A stretch of DNA of 64,000 nucleotides from contig NZ_CP114065.1 of NCBI RefSeq assembly GCF_027627575.1, positions 1,674,001 through 1,738,000 on the forward strand, written 5' to 3'. Shown piece by piece: positions 17,731 to 26,392 of the stretch; position 1 is the first letter of the stretch; every line of letters begins with the position of its first letter. Made by a program: the position numbers and the translations under genes. Under the pieces are notes generated by a model. That model saw only the letters and a list, made by a program, of their open reading frames with translations, was not told the DNA's origin and did no database searches. This stretch comes from Kribbella sp. CA-293567. Its GTDB lineage: Bacteria > Actinomycetota > Actinomycetes > Propionibacteriales > Kribbellaceae.

Positions 17731-18645
17731 ATGTCTACCGACGGTGTGGAGGTCGAACGCCCGACGCGGGAACGTGCTGCCATCGGGGAGGACGGCCGGT
17801 CCCGCGACCGCAGCCGGCCCGCGGTGCCGGATCCGTTGCCGATGAGCGTGGTCGACGCGCACTGCCATCTGGACATCGCCGACGGCGAGGACGGCAACTG
17901 GCTGGCGGCCGCCGAGGCGATCAAGCTGGCCGGATCGGTCGGCGTCACCCGGATCGTCCAGGTCGGCTGTGACCTGCCCGGCGCGGTCTGGGCGGTGGAG
18001 GCCGCCGAGCAGTACCCGAACCTGATCGCGGGGATCGCCCTGCACCCGAACGAGGCGCCGAAGCTGCAGGCCGCCGGCCGGCTGGACAGCGCGCTGGCCG
18101 AGATCGAGCGGCTGACCACCTCGTCGGCCAAGGTCCGGGTGATCGGTGAGACCGGGCTGGACTACTTCCGCACCGGGGAGGACGGGCGGGCCGCGCAGCA
18201 CGAGTCGTTCGCGGCGCACATCGACCTGGCCAAGCGGCTCGACAAGACGCTGATGATCCACGACCGGGACGCGCACGACGACATCCTGAAGATCCTGGAC
18301 CGCGAAGGCGTGCCGGACCGGCTGGTGATGCACTGCTTCTCCGGCGACACCGAGTTCGCCCGCGAATGCGTCAACCGGGGTGCGTTCCTGAGCTTCGCCG
18401 GCGTGATCACCTTCAAGAACGCGCAGTCGCTGCGGGACGCGCTGGCCGTGACGCCGCTGGACCGGGTGCTGGTGGAGACGGACGCGCCGTACCTGACGCC
18501 CTCACCGCATCGCGGGCAGCCGAACGCGTCGTACCTGATCCCGCACACGGTCCGGAAGATGGCCGGGGTGCTGAACATTTCTGTCGCCGAGCTGTGCCAG
18601 GCGCTGTCGGACAACTCCGACCGCGCTTTCGGGGGGTCCTGGTAA
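17731..18645 (+). CDS. tatD: TatD-family metal-dependent DNase
   Basis: 304 residues. The TIM-barrel metal site is complete: DAHCHLD (His44, His46), GETGLDYF (Glu), MIHDRDAHDD (His), VMHCFSGD (His) and VETDAPYLTP (Asp). TatD enzymes are 3'-5' exonucleases linked to DNA repair and, in actinobacteria, sit beside rpf and rsmA as here. The first ~38 residues are a charged extension before the core; the ATG at 17731 is the only good start before it, though ATG at the MSVVDAHCH position is possible. Confidence 0.92.
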   Translation: MSTDGVEVERPTRERAAIGEDGRSRDRSRPAVPDPLPMSVVDAHCHLDIADGEDGNWLAAAEAIKLAGSVGVTRIVQVGCDLPGAVWAVEAAEQYPNLIAGIALHPNEAPKLQAAGRLDSALAEIERLTTSSAKVRVIGETGLDYFRTGEDGRAAQHESFAAHIDLAKRLDKTLMIHDRDAHDDILKILDREGVPDRLVMHCFSGDTEFARECVNRGAFLSFAGVITFKNAQSLRDALAVTPLDRVLVETDAPYLTPSPHRGQPNASYLIPHTVRKMAGVLNISVAELCQALSDNSDRAFGGSW

Positions 18646-19259
18646 TGGAGTTCAGTGAGGTCGTCCGCCGGCGCCGGATGGTTCGCAACTACGACCCGGA
18701 CCGGCCGGTGCCGGCGGAGATCCGCGAGCGGATCCTGGAGAACGGGCTGCGGGCGCCGTCGGGCGGGTTCAGCCAGGGCTGGGCGTTCCTGACCCTGGAG
18801 GGCGACGACCGGGAGCGGTACTGGGGAATCGCGGCCGCGAATCCGGACCAGAAGTATGTGGAGTGGATCACAGGGTTGCGGCGGGCGCCGCTGCTGATCT
18901 TCGCCTTCGCGCACAAGGACGCGTACCTCGACCGGTACACCGAACCGGACAAGGGCTGGACCGACCGCGACGAGAAGCACTGGACGGCGCCGTACTGGTA
19001 CATCGACACCGGGATGGCGGCCCTGCTGATGTTGCAGACAGTGGTCGACGAAGGCTTGGGTGCTTGCCTTTTCGGGCCGCCGGCGGACAAGGTTGCCGAG
19101 CTCAAGCACGAGTTCGGCGTACCGGACGGGTTCGACCCGATCGGGGTCATCTCGATCGGCTACCGGGCCCCGGACAAACGGTCGCCGTCGCTCAAGCGCG
19201 GACGTCGCAGTACTGCCGAAGTGGTGCACCGCGGGCAGTGGGGTCGTCACCAGCCGTGA
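18645..19259 (+). CDS. Nitroreductase family protein
   Basis: 204 residues. MEFSEVVRRRRMVRNYDPDRPVP is the typical FMN-binding N-terminus (RRR-x-VRxY), followed by LRAPSGGFSQGW, AALLMLQTVVDEGLGACLFG and GVISIGYRAPD. Such enzymes reduce nitro compounds, quinones or related acceptors with NAD(P)H. ATG 18645 overlaps the tatD stop by one base (TAATG) with a G-run upstream, so it is coupled to tatD. The natural substrate is unknown. Confidence 0.85.
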   Translation: MEFSEVVRRRRMVRNYDPDRPVPAEIRERILENGLRAPSGGFSQGWAFLTLEGDDRERYWGIAAANPDQKYVEWITGLRRAPLLIFAFAHKDAYLDRYTEPDKGWTDRDEKHWTAPYWYIDTGMAALLMLQTVVDEGLGACLFGPPADKVAELKHEFGVPDGFDPIGVISIGYRAPDKRSPSLKRGRRSTAEVVHRGQWGRHQP

Positions 19260-19479
19260 ACGGCCCGTTACACCTTTTCTCGCCGCGCCGACCAGAGGAT
19301 TGGCGCTTCGGGGAGTTCTTCGTTACTGTCTCGTGACGTTGGCCGGGATCGGGGAAGATTCCGGGTGGCACGCCCCTCGGCGGTAGACCGTGGTTTCCGG
19401 AGCCCCTGTGCCCGGCATGCGCGGCCTGGTGCCTGTGCCGCTCCACCCCGTGCCCGGGTAGCTCTACCTGGGAGCGTTA
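19260..19479 (+). promoter_or_regulatory. Structured leader of rpf with hairpin over the ribosome binding site
   Basis: A 220-bp non-coding stretch. Near its end CCCGGGTAG (19453-19461) pairs with CTACCTGGG (19464-19472, one G-T pair, loop CT). The right arm includes the first Gs of the Shine-Dalgarno GGGAG (19470-19474), which lies 5 bp before the GTG start, so the site is masked when the hairpin forms. A possible -10 (TTACTGT near 19323) would give a leader of about 150 nt. Function inferred. Confidence 0.45.
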
Positions 19480-20613
19480 GTGCGTAAGTCCATCATCGCG
19501 GCCGTGGGCGCCACGGCTGTGTTTGCCGTCGTGGGCGGCTCTGTGGCCTATGCGACCAAGAGCAAGACCGTCAGCGTCTCCATCGACGGGCAGGTGCAGA
19601 AGGTGCATACCTTCGGCTCCACCGTCGGAGACGCCCTGAAGGCGGAGAAGATCACCGTTTCCGAGCGAGACGTGGTCGCCCCCGCACTCGACGCCAAGCT
19701 GCAGGACGGGCAGGAGATCGCGGTGCAGTACGGCCGCCAGCTCACCGTCACCGCGGATGGCTCGAAGAAGACTTTCTGGACCACGGCCGACGACCTCACC
19801 GAGGCGATGACCGACCTCGGCCTGCGGTACGAGGGCGCGGTCTTCTCCACCAGCCGGAGCGCCCCGATCGGGCGCGAAGGCCTGGAGCTGACCGTCCGCA
19901 CCCCGAAGACGCTGCAGATCGTCCGCGCGGGCAAGGCCGTCGCGGTGAAGTCGATGGCGGCGACCGTGGGCGAGGCGCTGACCAGCGCCAAGATCCCGTT
20001 CGACGCCGACGACCGGATCGTCCCGGCCGCGGCCACCGCACTGAAGCCGGGCAGCCTGACCAAGGTCGTCGTGGTCAAGGTCGACACCCGCACGATCACC
20101 GAGAAGCAGGCGATCGCGTTCGGGAAGAAGGAGACCAAGGACGCCAAGCTCGAAGAGGGCGAGACCAAGACGACCGCCAAGGGCGTCGCGGGCTCCAAGT
20201 CGATCAAGTACCTGGTCACCTACCTGGACGGCAAGCTGTCGAGCAAGAAGCTCGTCTCCAGCGAGGTCGTCACCAAGCCCGTCGACGAGCTCGTCACGGT
20301 CGGCACCAAGCCGAAGCCGGAAGAGCCTGCCGACGAGCCCGCCACCGATGACGAGCCCCCGGCCACCGGCAACGCCGGCGCCTGGGACCGGATCGCCGCC
20401 TGTGAGTCGGGCGGCAACTGGAAGGCCAACACCGGCAACGGGTACTACGGCGGCCTGCAGTTCGGTCACGGCACCTGGGCCGCCTACGGCGGAACGGCGT
20501 ACGCCGAGAACGCTCACCAGGCGTCCAAGGCGCAGCAGATCGCGATCGCCGAGAAGGTGCGCGCGGCCCGCGGCGGCTACGGTGACTGGCCCCACTGTGG
20601 CAAGAAGGCCTGA
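19480..20613 (+). CDS. rpfB: Resuscitation-promoting factor (RpfB type)
   Basis: 377 residues. A short N-terminal membrane/signal segment ([21 protein letters not shown]) is followed by three DUF348 repeats (about 30-70, 85-130, 140-190), a G5 domain (about 195-275), an acidic Pro/Glu linker and the C-terminal Rpf lysozyme-like domain (300-377). The catalytic Glu is Glu309 in AACESGGNW. It cleaves peptidoglycan and wakes dormant cells. The architecture matches M. tuberculosis RpfB and the tatD-rpf-rsmA-ispE order is conserved. GTG 19480 follows GGGAG. Alternative paralogue names are possible. Confidence 0.95.
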   Translation: MRKSIIAAVGATAVFAVVGGSVAYATKSKTVSVSIDGQVQKVHTFGSTVGDALKAEKITVSERDVVAPALDAKLQDGQEIAVQYGRQLTVTADGSKKTFWTTADDLTEAMTDLGLRYEGAVFSTSRSAPIGREGLELTVRTPKTLQIVRAGKAVAVKSMAATVGEALTSAKIPFDADDRIVPAAATALKPGSLTKVVVVKVDTRTITEKQAIAFGKKETKDAKLEEGETKTTAKGVAGSKSIKYLVTYLDGKLSSKKLVSSEVVTKPVDELVTVGTKPKPEEPADEPATDDEPPATGNAGAWDRIAACESGGNWKANTGNGYYGGLQFGHGTWAAYGGTAYAENAHQASKAQQIAIAEKVRAARGGYGDWPHCGKKA

Positions 20614-20643
20614 TTCCGGTCCCTCTCTGCCAGACTGGCGCCT

Positions 20644-21519
20644 GTGACCAGCGCTGATTCGTCCACTTCCGCCGGACCGAGACTTCTCGGTCCGGCGGAA
20701 GTGCGTTCACTGGCTGCCCGGCTCGGGGTTCGCCCGACCAAGCAGCGCGGCCAGAACTTCGTCATCGACCCGAACACGGTCCGCCGGATCGTCCGGGCCG
20801 CGGAGCTGTCCGAGGACGGGGAGACGGTGCTGGAGGTCGGGCCCGGTCTCGGCTCCCTGACGCTGGCACTGCTTGCCGAGGGCCACCGAGTCACGGCGGT
20901 CGAGATCGACTCGGTGCTGGCGGAAGCGCTGCCGGCCACCATCGCGGAGTACGCGCCGAACCAGGCCGCCGCGCTGACCGTGGTCGAGGCGGACGCGATG
21001 ACCGTCGTACCGGCTCAGATCGGCTCTCCTGACGCCTGTGTGGCCAACCTGCCCTACAACGTCGCCGTACCGGTCCTGCTGCACCTGCTGGCCATCGCGC
21101 CGTCGCTGCGGCACGGGCTGGTGATGGTCCAGTCCGAGGTGGCCGACCGGTTGGCCGCGCCGCCCGGTTCGCGCACGTACGGCATTCCGTCGGCCAAGGC
21201 CGCCTGGTACGCCGACGTACGCCGCGCCGGCCCGATCGGCCGCAACGTCTTCTGGCCCGCGCCGAACGTCGACTCCGGCCTGGTCGCCTTCACCCGCCAC
21301 GAGCCGCCGGTGACCGCGGCCCCGCGGGAAGAGGTCTTCGCGGTGATCGATGCTGCGTTCTCGCAGCGCCGCAAGACCGTCCGCTCGGCCCTGGCCCGCT
21401 GGATGCCGGACCGCGAGCGGCTGGATGCCGCCCTGGCCACCGCTGGGGTCGACCCGTCCCTGCGCGGCGAGATGCTCGGCATCGAGGAGTTCGCCGCGAT
21501 CGCCGGTGCGGGGCACTAG
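20644..21519 (+). CDS. rsmA: 16S rRNA dimethyladenosine transferase (KsgA)
   Basis: 291 residues. Conserved elements are [17 protein letters not shown], the SAM site [14 protein letters not shown] and the catalytic [11 protein letters not shown] (NLPY). It dimethylates A1518 and A1519 of 16S rRNA late in 30S assembly. GTG 20644 is chosen because the [15 protein letters not shown] segment before the core is conserved in actinobacterial KsgA. The sequence coding residues 7-20 forms a perfect long hairpin (see 20664-20703). It lies 30 bp after rpf and 3 bp before ispE. Confidence 0.94.
   Translation: MTSADSSTSAGPRLLGPAEVRSLAARLGVRPTKQRGQNFVIDPNTVRRIVRAAELSEDGETVLEVGPGLGSLTLALLAEGHRVTAVEIDSVLAEALPATIAEYAPNQAAALTVVEADAMTVVPAQIGSPDACVANLPYNVAVPVLLHLLAIAPSLRHGLVMVQSEVADRLAAPPGSRTYGIPSAKAAWYADVRRAGPIGRNVFWPAPNVDSGLVAFTRHEPPVTAAPREEVFAVIDAAFSQRRKTVRSALARWMPDRERLDAALATAGVDPSLRGEMLGIEEFAAIAGAGH
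20664..20703 (+). terminator. 19-bp hairpin inside the 5' coding end of rsmA
   Basis: The arms 20664-20682 (beginning CACTTCCGCC) and 20685-20703 (ending GGCGGAAGTG) are perfectly complementary with CT between them. The hairpin starts 50 bp after the rpf stop and 20 bp after the rsmA start, so it can act as rpf attenuator/terminator while also coding conserved KsgA residues (LLGPAEV). Confidence 0.6.
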
Positions 21520-21522
21520 CCT

Positions 21523-22455
21523 GTGCCCGTGTCAGCTCATCAGGTGACGGTCCGGTCGCCGGCCAAGATCAATCTCGGTCTGTCCGTCGGCCCGCCGCGC
21601 CCGGACGGCTTCCATCCGCTCGCGACCGTCTACCAGGCCGTTGCCCTGTACGACGATGTGACCGCGACCCTGCGCGACGACGCCGAGATCACCGTCGAGG
21701 TGCTCGGCGACTTCGCGGCCGACGTACCGACCGACAGTTCGAACCTCGCCGTCCGGGCGGCGCGGACGCTGCAGACGGAGTACGACGTCGAAGAGGGCGT
21801 CGACCTCACGATCCGCAAGACGATCCCGGTCGCCGGTGGAATGGCCGGCGGCTCGACCGACGCGGCCGCGACGCTGGTCGCCTGCAACCGGCTGTGGGGA
21901 CTCGGGTTGGCGCAGCCGGAGCTGGAACGCATCGCGGCCGACCTGGGCAGCGACGTACCGTTCTGCCTGGTCGGCCACACCGCGCTCGGCCGCGGCCGCG
22001 GCGAACTGGTCACCGAGGTGATGTCGCGCGGCACGTTCCACTGGGTCTTCGCGATCGCCGAAGGCGGCCTGTCCACTCCCGCGGTGTACCAGGAACTCGA
22101 CCGCCTGCGCCCGCTCCGCCGGGTCGAGCCGCCAGAGGTCCACCCCGAACTCCTCACCGCCCTCCTCTCCGGCAGCGCCGCCGCGCTGGCAGTTGCCCTG
22201 AGCAACGACATGCAGGCCGCCGCGCTGTCCCTGCGCCCCGAACTGGCCGACACCCTGCAGTTCGGCCTCGACCAAGGCGCCCTCGCCGCGATGATCTCCG
22301 GCTCGGGGCCGACCTGCCTCTTCCTCGCCGGCGACAGCCGCCGAGCCGTCGACCTCGCTGTGGAGCTGGCCGAATCGGGCCTGTGCCGGATGGTGCGTCA
22401 GGCCGAAGGGCCAGTACCTGGGGCTCGGATTCTGCCGAGTTCTGTCAGTCGCTGA
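21523..22455 (+). CDS. ispE: 4-diphosphocytidyl-2-C-methyl-D-erythritol kinase
   Basis: 310 residues of the GHMP kinase family. VRSPAKINLGLSVGPPRPDGFH is the N-terminal signature, PVAGGMAGGSTDAAATL the ATP-binding loop and AAMISGSGPTCLFL the third motif. It phosphorylates CDP-methylerythritol in the non-mevalonate isoprenoid pathway. Two GTG codons (21523 and 21529) are possible starts. It follows rsmA by 3 bp, so the two are cotranscribed. Confidence 0.95.
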   Translation: MPVSAHQVTVRSPAKINLGLSVGPPRPDGFHPLATVYQAVALYDDVTATLRDDAEITVEVLGDFAADVPTDSSNLAVRAARTLQTEYDVEEGVDLTIRKTIPVAGGMAGGSTDAAATLVACNRLWGLGLAQPELERIAADLGSDVPFCLVGHTALGRGRGELVTEVMSRGTFHWVFAIAEGGLSTPAVYQELDRLRPLRRVEPPEVHPELLTALLSGSAAALAVALSNDMQAAALSLRPELADTLQFGLDQGALAAMISGSGPTCLFLAGDSRRAVDLAVELAESGLCRMVRQAEGPVPGARILPSSVSR

Positions 22456-22565
22456 TCCCCCGCGCACCCGCTGCTTGCTCGCTCCTACGTTGCCGGTGAT
22501 TCTCCTGCGTGGCACCGAAGCAGTTGCTGCTACGCCGAGTGCGCGCTGCTGCATCGAGTGCACTC

Positions 22566-22667
22566 CGCTGCGTCGCAGGAACCCGCTCCGGCGCTGCAGA
22601 AGCCCGCTCTTGCCTCGCGTGTGCACGCTCTCGCGTCGCAGGTATACGCTCTAGCGCCGCGAGCACC
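22566..22667. repeat. Degenerate 21-bp tandem repeat
   Basis: Units starting with CGCT at 22566, 22584, 22605, 22626 and 22647 give spacings of 18, 21, 21 and 21 bp; the consensus is roughly CGCTCTNGCGTCGCAGGNANC. On the minus strand the units read as heptads of the type ER-x-PAT-x. The repeats lie in the 221-bp gap between ispE and the XRE gene, which otherwise holds nothing I recognise. Confidence 0.6.
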
Positions 22668-22676
22668 AGGACGGAG

Positions 22677-22970
22677 CTAAGAAGCCAATTGCTCGCTGGA
22701 AGGGCGGGTCGGTTCGACATCCGGTTCCCGCGGGTTGATCTCGCTCCACACGGCATCCAGGGAGAGGCCGAGGACGTCGGCGATGGCGGCGATGGTCGGG
22801 AAGGCGGGGGTTGCTACCCGGCCGGTCTCGATCTTGCGGAGGGTTTCGGGGGAGACGCCGGCGTCGAGGGCTGTCTCGAGCATCGAGCGGTCACCGCGGG
22901 CGCGACGCAGCAGGGAGCCGAGGCGTTGTCCGCGCTCGACCTCCGCGGGGGTGAGCGGCAGTCTGACCAT
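22677..22970 (-). CDS. XRE-family transcriptional regulator
   Basis: 97 residues. The helix-turn-helix is clear: RGQRLGSLLRRARGDRSML, ALDAGVSPETLRKIETGRV, FPTIAAIADVLGLSLDAVW. ATG 22970 lies only about 12 bp from a TACTAT -10-like box on the minus strand (22979-22985 complement), suggesting a nearly leaderless mRNA. It is divergent from the methionine aminopeptidase gene across 63 bp containing ATAGTA repeats, so it probably controls itself and that gene. Confidence 0.88.
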   Translation of the reverse strand: MVRLPLTPAEVERGQRLGSLLRRARGDRSMLETALDAGVSPETLRKIETGRVATPAFPTIAAIADVLGLSLDAVWSEINPREPDVEPTRPSSEQLAS

Positions 22971-22978
22971 GACCCGAT

Positions 22979-23012
22979 GATAGTACCGGGATAGTATGGC
23001 CGGTATAGTTAT
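22979..23012. promoter_or_regulatory. Overlapping divergent promoters with ATAGTA repeats
   Basis: ATAGTA occurs at 22980 and 22991, and ATAGTT at 23005. The last is part of a TATAGT -10 hexamer (23004-23009) for map, while the complements give TACTAT -10-like boxes for the XRE gene. Repeat plus position makes this the likely operator of the XRE protein. Confidence 0.5.
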
Positions 23013-23033
23013 TGGTACACAGAGAGGCAGTGC

Positions 23034-23807
23034 ATGATCGAGATCCTGAACCCCACCGAAGTGAGCCGGGCCAAAGAGACCGGCGCGCTGGTCGCCACCA
23101 TCCTGCAGACGCTGAAGAGCCGCAGTACGGTCGGCACGAACCTGCTGGAGATCGACCAGTGGGCCAAGGCCATGATCCTCGAAGCGGGCGCGCAGTCCTG
23201 CTACGTCGACTATGCGCCGTCCTTCGGGCGCGGGCCGTTCGGCCACTACATCTGTACGGGCGTGAACGACGCCGTGCTGCACGGGCTCCCGCACGACTAC
23301 GCCCTGGCCGACGGCGACCTGTTGTCGCTCGACCTCGCCGTCCTGCTGGACGGAGTCGCCGCGGACTCGGCGATCAGCTTCATCGTGGGCGAGTCGAAGC
23401 CCGCCGAGAGCGTTGCGCTGATCGACGCGACCGAACGCGCCCTGGCGGCCGGCATCGCCGCTGCCCGCCCGGGAGCTCGCATCGGCGATCTCTCCCACGC
23501 GATCGGCACCGTCCTCAGCGCCGCGGGGTACTCGATCAACACCGAGTTCGGCGGCCACGGCATCGGCTCGACCATGCACCAGGACCCGCACGTCTCGAAC
23601 ACCGGCCGCGCCGGCCGCGGCTACAAACTGCGCCCCGGCCTCCTGCTCGCGCTGGAGCCCTGGGTGATGGTGGACACCGCGGAGCTGGTCACGGACGACG
23701 ACGGCTGGACGCTCCGCAGCGTTACCGGCTGCCGAACCGCCCACAGCGAGCACACCATCGCGATCACCGACACCGGAGCCGAGATTCTCACCTTGCCGAA
23801 GCAGTAA
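23034..23807 (+). CDS. map: Type I methionine aminopeptidase
   Basis: 257 residues. Metal ligands: Asp in SLDLAV, Asp in AADSAIS, His in FGGHGIGSTMH, Glu in LALEPWV and Glu in HSEHTIAIT. It removes N-terminal Met from nascent proteins. It lies beside an XRE gene and away from the ribosomal-protein operon where a housekeeping map is usual, so it is probably a second, regulated copy. ATG 23034 follows AGAGAGGCAG by about 4 bp. Confidence 0.9.
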   Translation: MIEILNPTEVSRAKETGALVATILQTLKSRSTVGTNLLEIDQWAKAMILEAGAQSCYVDYAPSFGRGPFGHYICTGVNDAVLHGLPHDYALADGDLLSLDLAVLLDGVAADSAISFIVGESKPAESVALIDATERALAAGIAAARPGARIGDLSHAIGTVLSAAGYSINTEFGGHGIGSTMHQDPHVSNTGRAGRGYKLRPGLLLALEPWVMVDTAELVTDDDGWTLRSVTGCRTAHSEHTIAITDTGAEILTLPKQ

Positions 23808-23835
23808 GAGCTGGAGCGAGCGGGCGTAATACCTG

Positions 23836-26187
23836 CTAGTCGCCGCGGGCGAGATGTTCGAGGATCAGCGTACGGCGTCGGCCGTCGTCGTACTGGGTGC
23901 TGATGGCCAGCGCTTCTTCGTGGTGGGCGATCGCGGTCTGCCTATCGCCCAGCAGGTGGTGGGTGGTGCCGAGTTCATCGAGGGATTCGGCCAGCTGCAC
24001 TTGGTCGTTGAGGGCGCGGAACTTGCTCACCGCCTGACCGAGCTGGTCGATCGCCGCCGGGAGGTCGCCGGTCTCGCGGTAGGCGACGCCGGAGCCGAGC
24101 AGGGCGATCGCCAGGTGGTGGTCGGACCGGTGATCGATGCTCAGGGCAATGGATCTGTCGTACGCCGCCCGCTGGGCCGCGGCCCTGCCCAGCTTCCCCT
24201 CGGAGTTGCCGATGTTGAAGTAGGCCAGCGCTTCGCCGAGAGGGTCGTCGAGTTTCTGGTAGGTCCGGAGCGCGTGTTCGCCGCAGTGGATCGCTTCCTG
24301 GTACTCGCCGAGCAGGTCGAGCACGTGGCTCAGGTTGGCCAGCGCCATCGCGGAGCCGCGGTACTCCGCCAGTTCGTCGAAGAGCCGGAGGCTGTGCTGC
24401 AACTCGGCGACGCAGTCGTCCACGGGACCGGCGCCGGCCTTGGCCAGGTCGAAGAGCACCAGGCCGAGATCGTTGCGCAGGAAACCTTCGGCGTACGGGT
24501 CGTCGCCGGCCACCGCGAGCGCCGTACGGTAGATCTTGAGGCAGTCCAGCCAATGGCCGCGCGTCGCGTAGAAGGTGTGCAGGCCGATCGCCAGCCGCAG
24601 GATCGACACGGCGGGGACGCCGTCGGTCCGCGCGGCCTGGGTGATCAGGGCGACCAGATGCGGGCGCTGCCCGTTGAGCCAGCTGAGTGCCGAGCTCATG
24701 TCCTCGTACTGCGGTCCGCCGAGCGCGACCGGCGTACGGGACCGGAACCATGGCAGCCGGCCCGCGTTCGGAAAGGCATGTTCGAGCGCCTGCCAGGCCG
24801 CGGAGGCATGCAGATCGACAACCCGGGTGATGGCCGCGGCCCGGTCCGGCGCGGAGATGGTCGACTGCGCGCGATCCTTCGCATAAACCCGCAACAGGTC
24901 GTGCAGCCGGTACCGACCGGGCGCCAGCGACTCCAGCAGATGCAGATCGCAGAGATCTTCGAGCGCATCGGTCGCCGTGTACAGGTCGGAGTCGAGCAGC
25001 CTGGCCACGATCTCGACGGTCAGGTCCTGCACCTCCGGTACGCCGAACAGCGCGAACGCCGCCGCGGCCCGACGATCCCGCGCACTGTCGCTGGCCAGCA
25101 GATCGTCGATCGAGACGTCGAAGCCGGCCCGTACGCCGACCTCGTGGGTCTCCAGCTGATCGAGTCGATGACGCTCGTCCTGCAGCAGACCGGCGAGATG
25201 GGCGAGCGGCCAGGTAAGTCTGGCGGCGAGCCGGCCGGCCGCGATGCGCAGGGCGAGGGGAAGCAGGCCGCAGGCATCCAGGATCAGTTCGGCGGACTCG
25301 GGCTCGGCGTCGACACGGGGGCTGCCGACGGTCGCGCGGAGCAGCTCCAGTCCTTCGGCGCGGGACAGCAGACCGAGCCTGACCACGCGTGCGCCTGGAA
25401 GGCCGGAGAGGTCGTGGCGGCTGGTGACGAGAACGGCTGAGCGACCCGTGCCGGGCAGGAGCGGCGCGACCTGGGCAGCGTTGCGGGCGTTGTCGAGCAG
25501 GATGAGGGCCCGGCGGTCGGCGAGCAGCGTCCTGAGTCGTGCGGCCGCTTGGTCCACGCGAAGCGGGATCTCCTGACCGGACAGACCGAAGGATCGCAGC
25601 AGATAGTCCAGCGCCTCGATCGGCGCGACCGGATCGTCGGAGCTGTAGCCCTGCAGATCGAGATACACCTGCCCGTCCGGATACTGCTCGGCAGCATCAT
25701 GTGCCGCCCGTACGGCGAGCGTCGTCTTTCCCACCCCACCCATCCCTGTCACCGCCGCAACCGCCGGCCCGGCATCGTCCCTGAGCGCCGCCCGCAAGGC
25801 TTCGAGATCCGCGACCCGTCCCGTGAACCCGAGGTCAGCCAGCGGCAACTGCTGCGGACTCCGCGCCGGAGCGTCGGCCAAAGCGATGCTCTGCCCGCCG
25901 ACCGGTCCGGTATCCGCCCCGCCATCCACCGACCCGGCGGGCCCATTGGCAACGCCCGCCCCACCTCCACCCCGTCGCCGGGCGGCAGTCGCGAAGATCT
26001 CCCGCTCCTCCGCGCCCAACCCGAGTGCGTACGCGAGCGCATCGACGGTCGCCCGCCGGGGATAGCGGCGAACCCCTCGCTCGAGCGCGCCGATGGCGGC
26101 CAGGCTCACCCCCGCCTTGGCGGCCAGCTGCTCCTGAGTCAGCCCGCCGGCCCTGCGGTGCCGGTGGAGCAGAGCCCCGAACTCCAT
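23836..26187 (-). CDS. STAND regulator: XRE HTH, NB-ARC ATPase, TPR repeats
   Basis: 783 residues. An N-terminal XRE domain (about 4-65, GGLTQEQLAAKAGVSLAAIG) is followed by a Gly-rich linker, an NB-ARC NTPase with Walker A GMGGVGKTT (148-156), Walker B-like ALILLDNA and GLLPLALRIAAG, and a C-terminal array of TPR-like repeats (GEYQEAIHCGEHALRTYQKL...GDLPAAIDQLGQAVSKF). The plan resembles AfsR/SARP-type signal-integrating regulators but with an XRE in place of the SARP DNA-binding domain. ATG 26187 has GGAGGA 6 bp upstream. It is divergent from the Otr(A)-like gene, a candidate target. Confidence 0.88.
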   Translation of the reverse strand: MEFGALLHRHRRAGGLTQEQLAAKAGVSLAAIGALERGVRRYPRRATVDALAYALGLGAEEREIFATAARRRGGGGAGVANGPAGSVDGGADTGPVGGQSIALADAPARSPQQLPLADLGFTGRVADLEALRAALRDDAGPAVAAVTGMGGVGKTTLAVRAAHDAAEQYPDGQVYLDLQGYSSDDPVAPIEALDYLLRSFGLSGQEIPLRVDQAAARLRTLLADRRALILLDNARNAAQVAPLLPGTGRSAVLVTSRHDLSGLPGARVVRLGLLSRAEGLELLRATVGSPRVDAEPESAELILDACGLLPLALRIAAGRLAARLTWPLAHLAGLLQDERHRLDQLETHEVGVRAGFDVSIDDLLASDSARDRRAAAAFALFGVPEVQDLTVEIVARLLDSDLYTATDALEDLCDLHLLESLAPGRYRLHDLLRVYAKDRAQSTISAPDRAAAITRVVDLHASAAWQALEHAFPNAGRLPWFRSRTPVALGGPQYEDMSSALSWLNGQRPHLVALITQAARTDGVPAVSILRLAIGLHTFYATRGHWLDCLKIYRTALAVAGDDPYAEGFLRNDLGLVLFDLAKAGAGPVDDCVAELQHSLRLFDELAEYRGSAMALANLSHVLDLLGEYQEAIHCGEHALRTYQKLDDPLGEALAYFNIGNSEGKLGRAAAQRAAYDRSIALSIDHRSDHHLAIALLGSGVAYRETGDLPAAIDQLGQAVSKFRALNDQVQLAESLDELGTTHHLLGDRQTAIAHHEEALAISTQYDDGRRRTLILEHLARGD

Positions 26188-26284
26188 CCGCCGTCCTCCC
26201 AGCAAAACTCGGTCGCCAACGTCCGGACTGCAGGTTATCGTCGCAAGCGTCAACGGTCCGCAGTACGACGACAAGGAGCTCCAG

Positions 26285-26392
26285 ATGCGCCGGGTATCGG
26301 TCCACGCCATCACTCCTGATCGCTGCGACGCACCCGCGAGGACCTTTGAACACCTTGACGATGGGCATTCTGGCGCATGTCGACGCCGGTAA
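26285..26392 (+). CDS. Candidate 35-residue leader peptide overlapping the otrA-like gene
   Basis: ATG 26285 has an excellent ribosome binding site (AAGGAG at 26273-26278, 6-bp spacing). The peptide begins MRRVSVHAITPDRC and ends at TAA 26390-26392, overlapping 47 bp of the downstream gene in another frame. The downstream TTG start (26346) has only a weak, too-close GAGGA. The arrangement suggests translational coupling or attenuation, as with leader peptides of ribosome-targeting resistance genes. Inferred from the sequence only. Confidence 0.45.
   Translation: MRRVSVHAITPDRCDAPARTFEHLDDGHSGACRRR

Noticed and set aside
19260..19479. c-di-AMP (ydaO) riboswitch ahead of rpf
   Set aside because: Such riboswitches do precede rpf genes in other actinobacteria, but I cannot find the CAGCTAACC-type core or the GGGGTGAAT element, so I describe only a structured leader. 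An Infernal run against RF00379 would decide.
22509..22994. Plus-strand frame covering the 21-bp repeat
   Set aside because: Its second half runs opposite the clear XRE gene and the first half is only the repeat; no sensible start.
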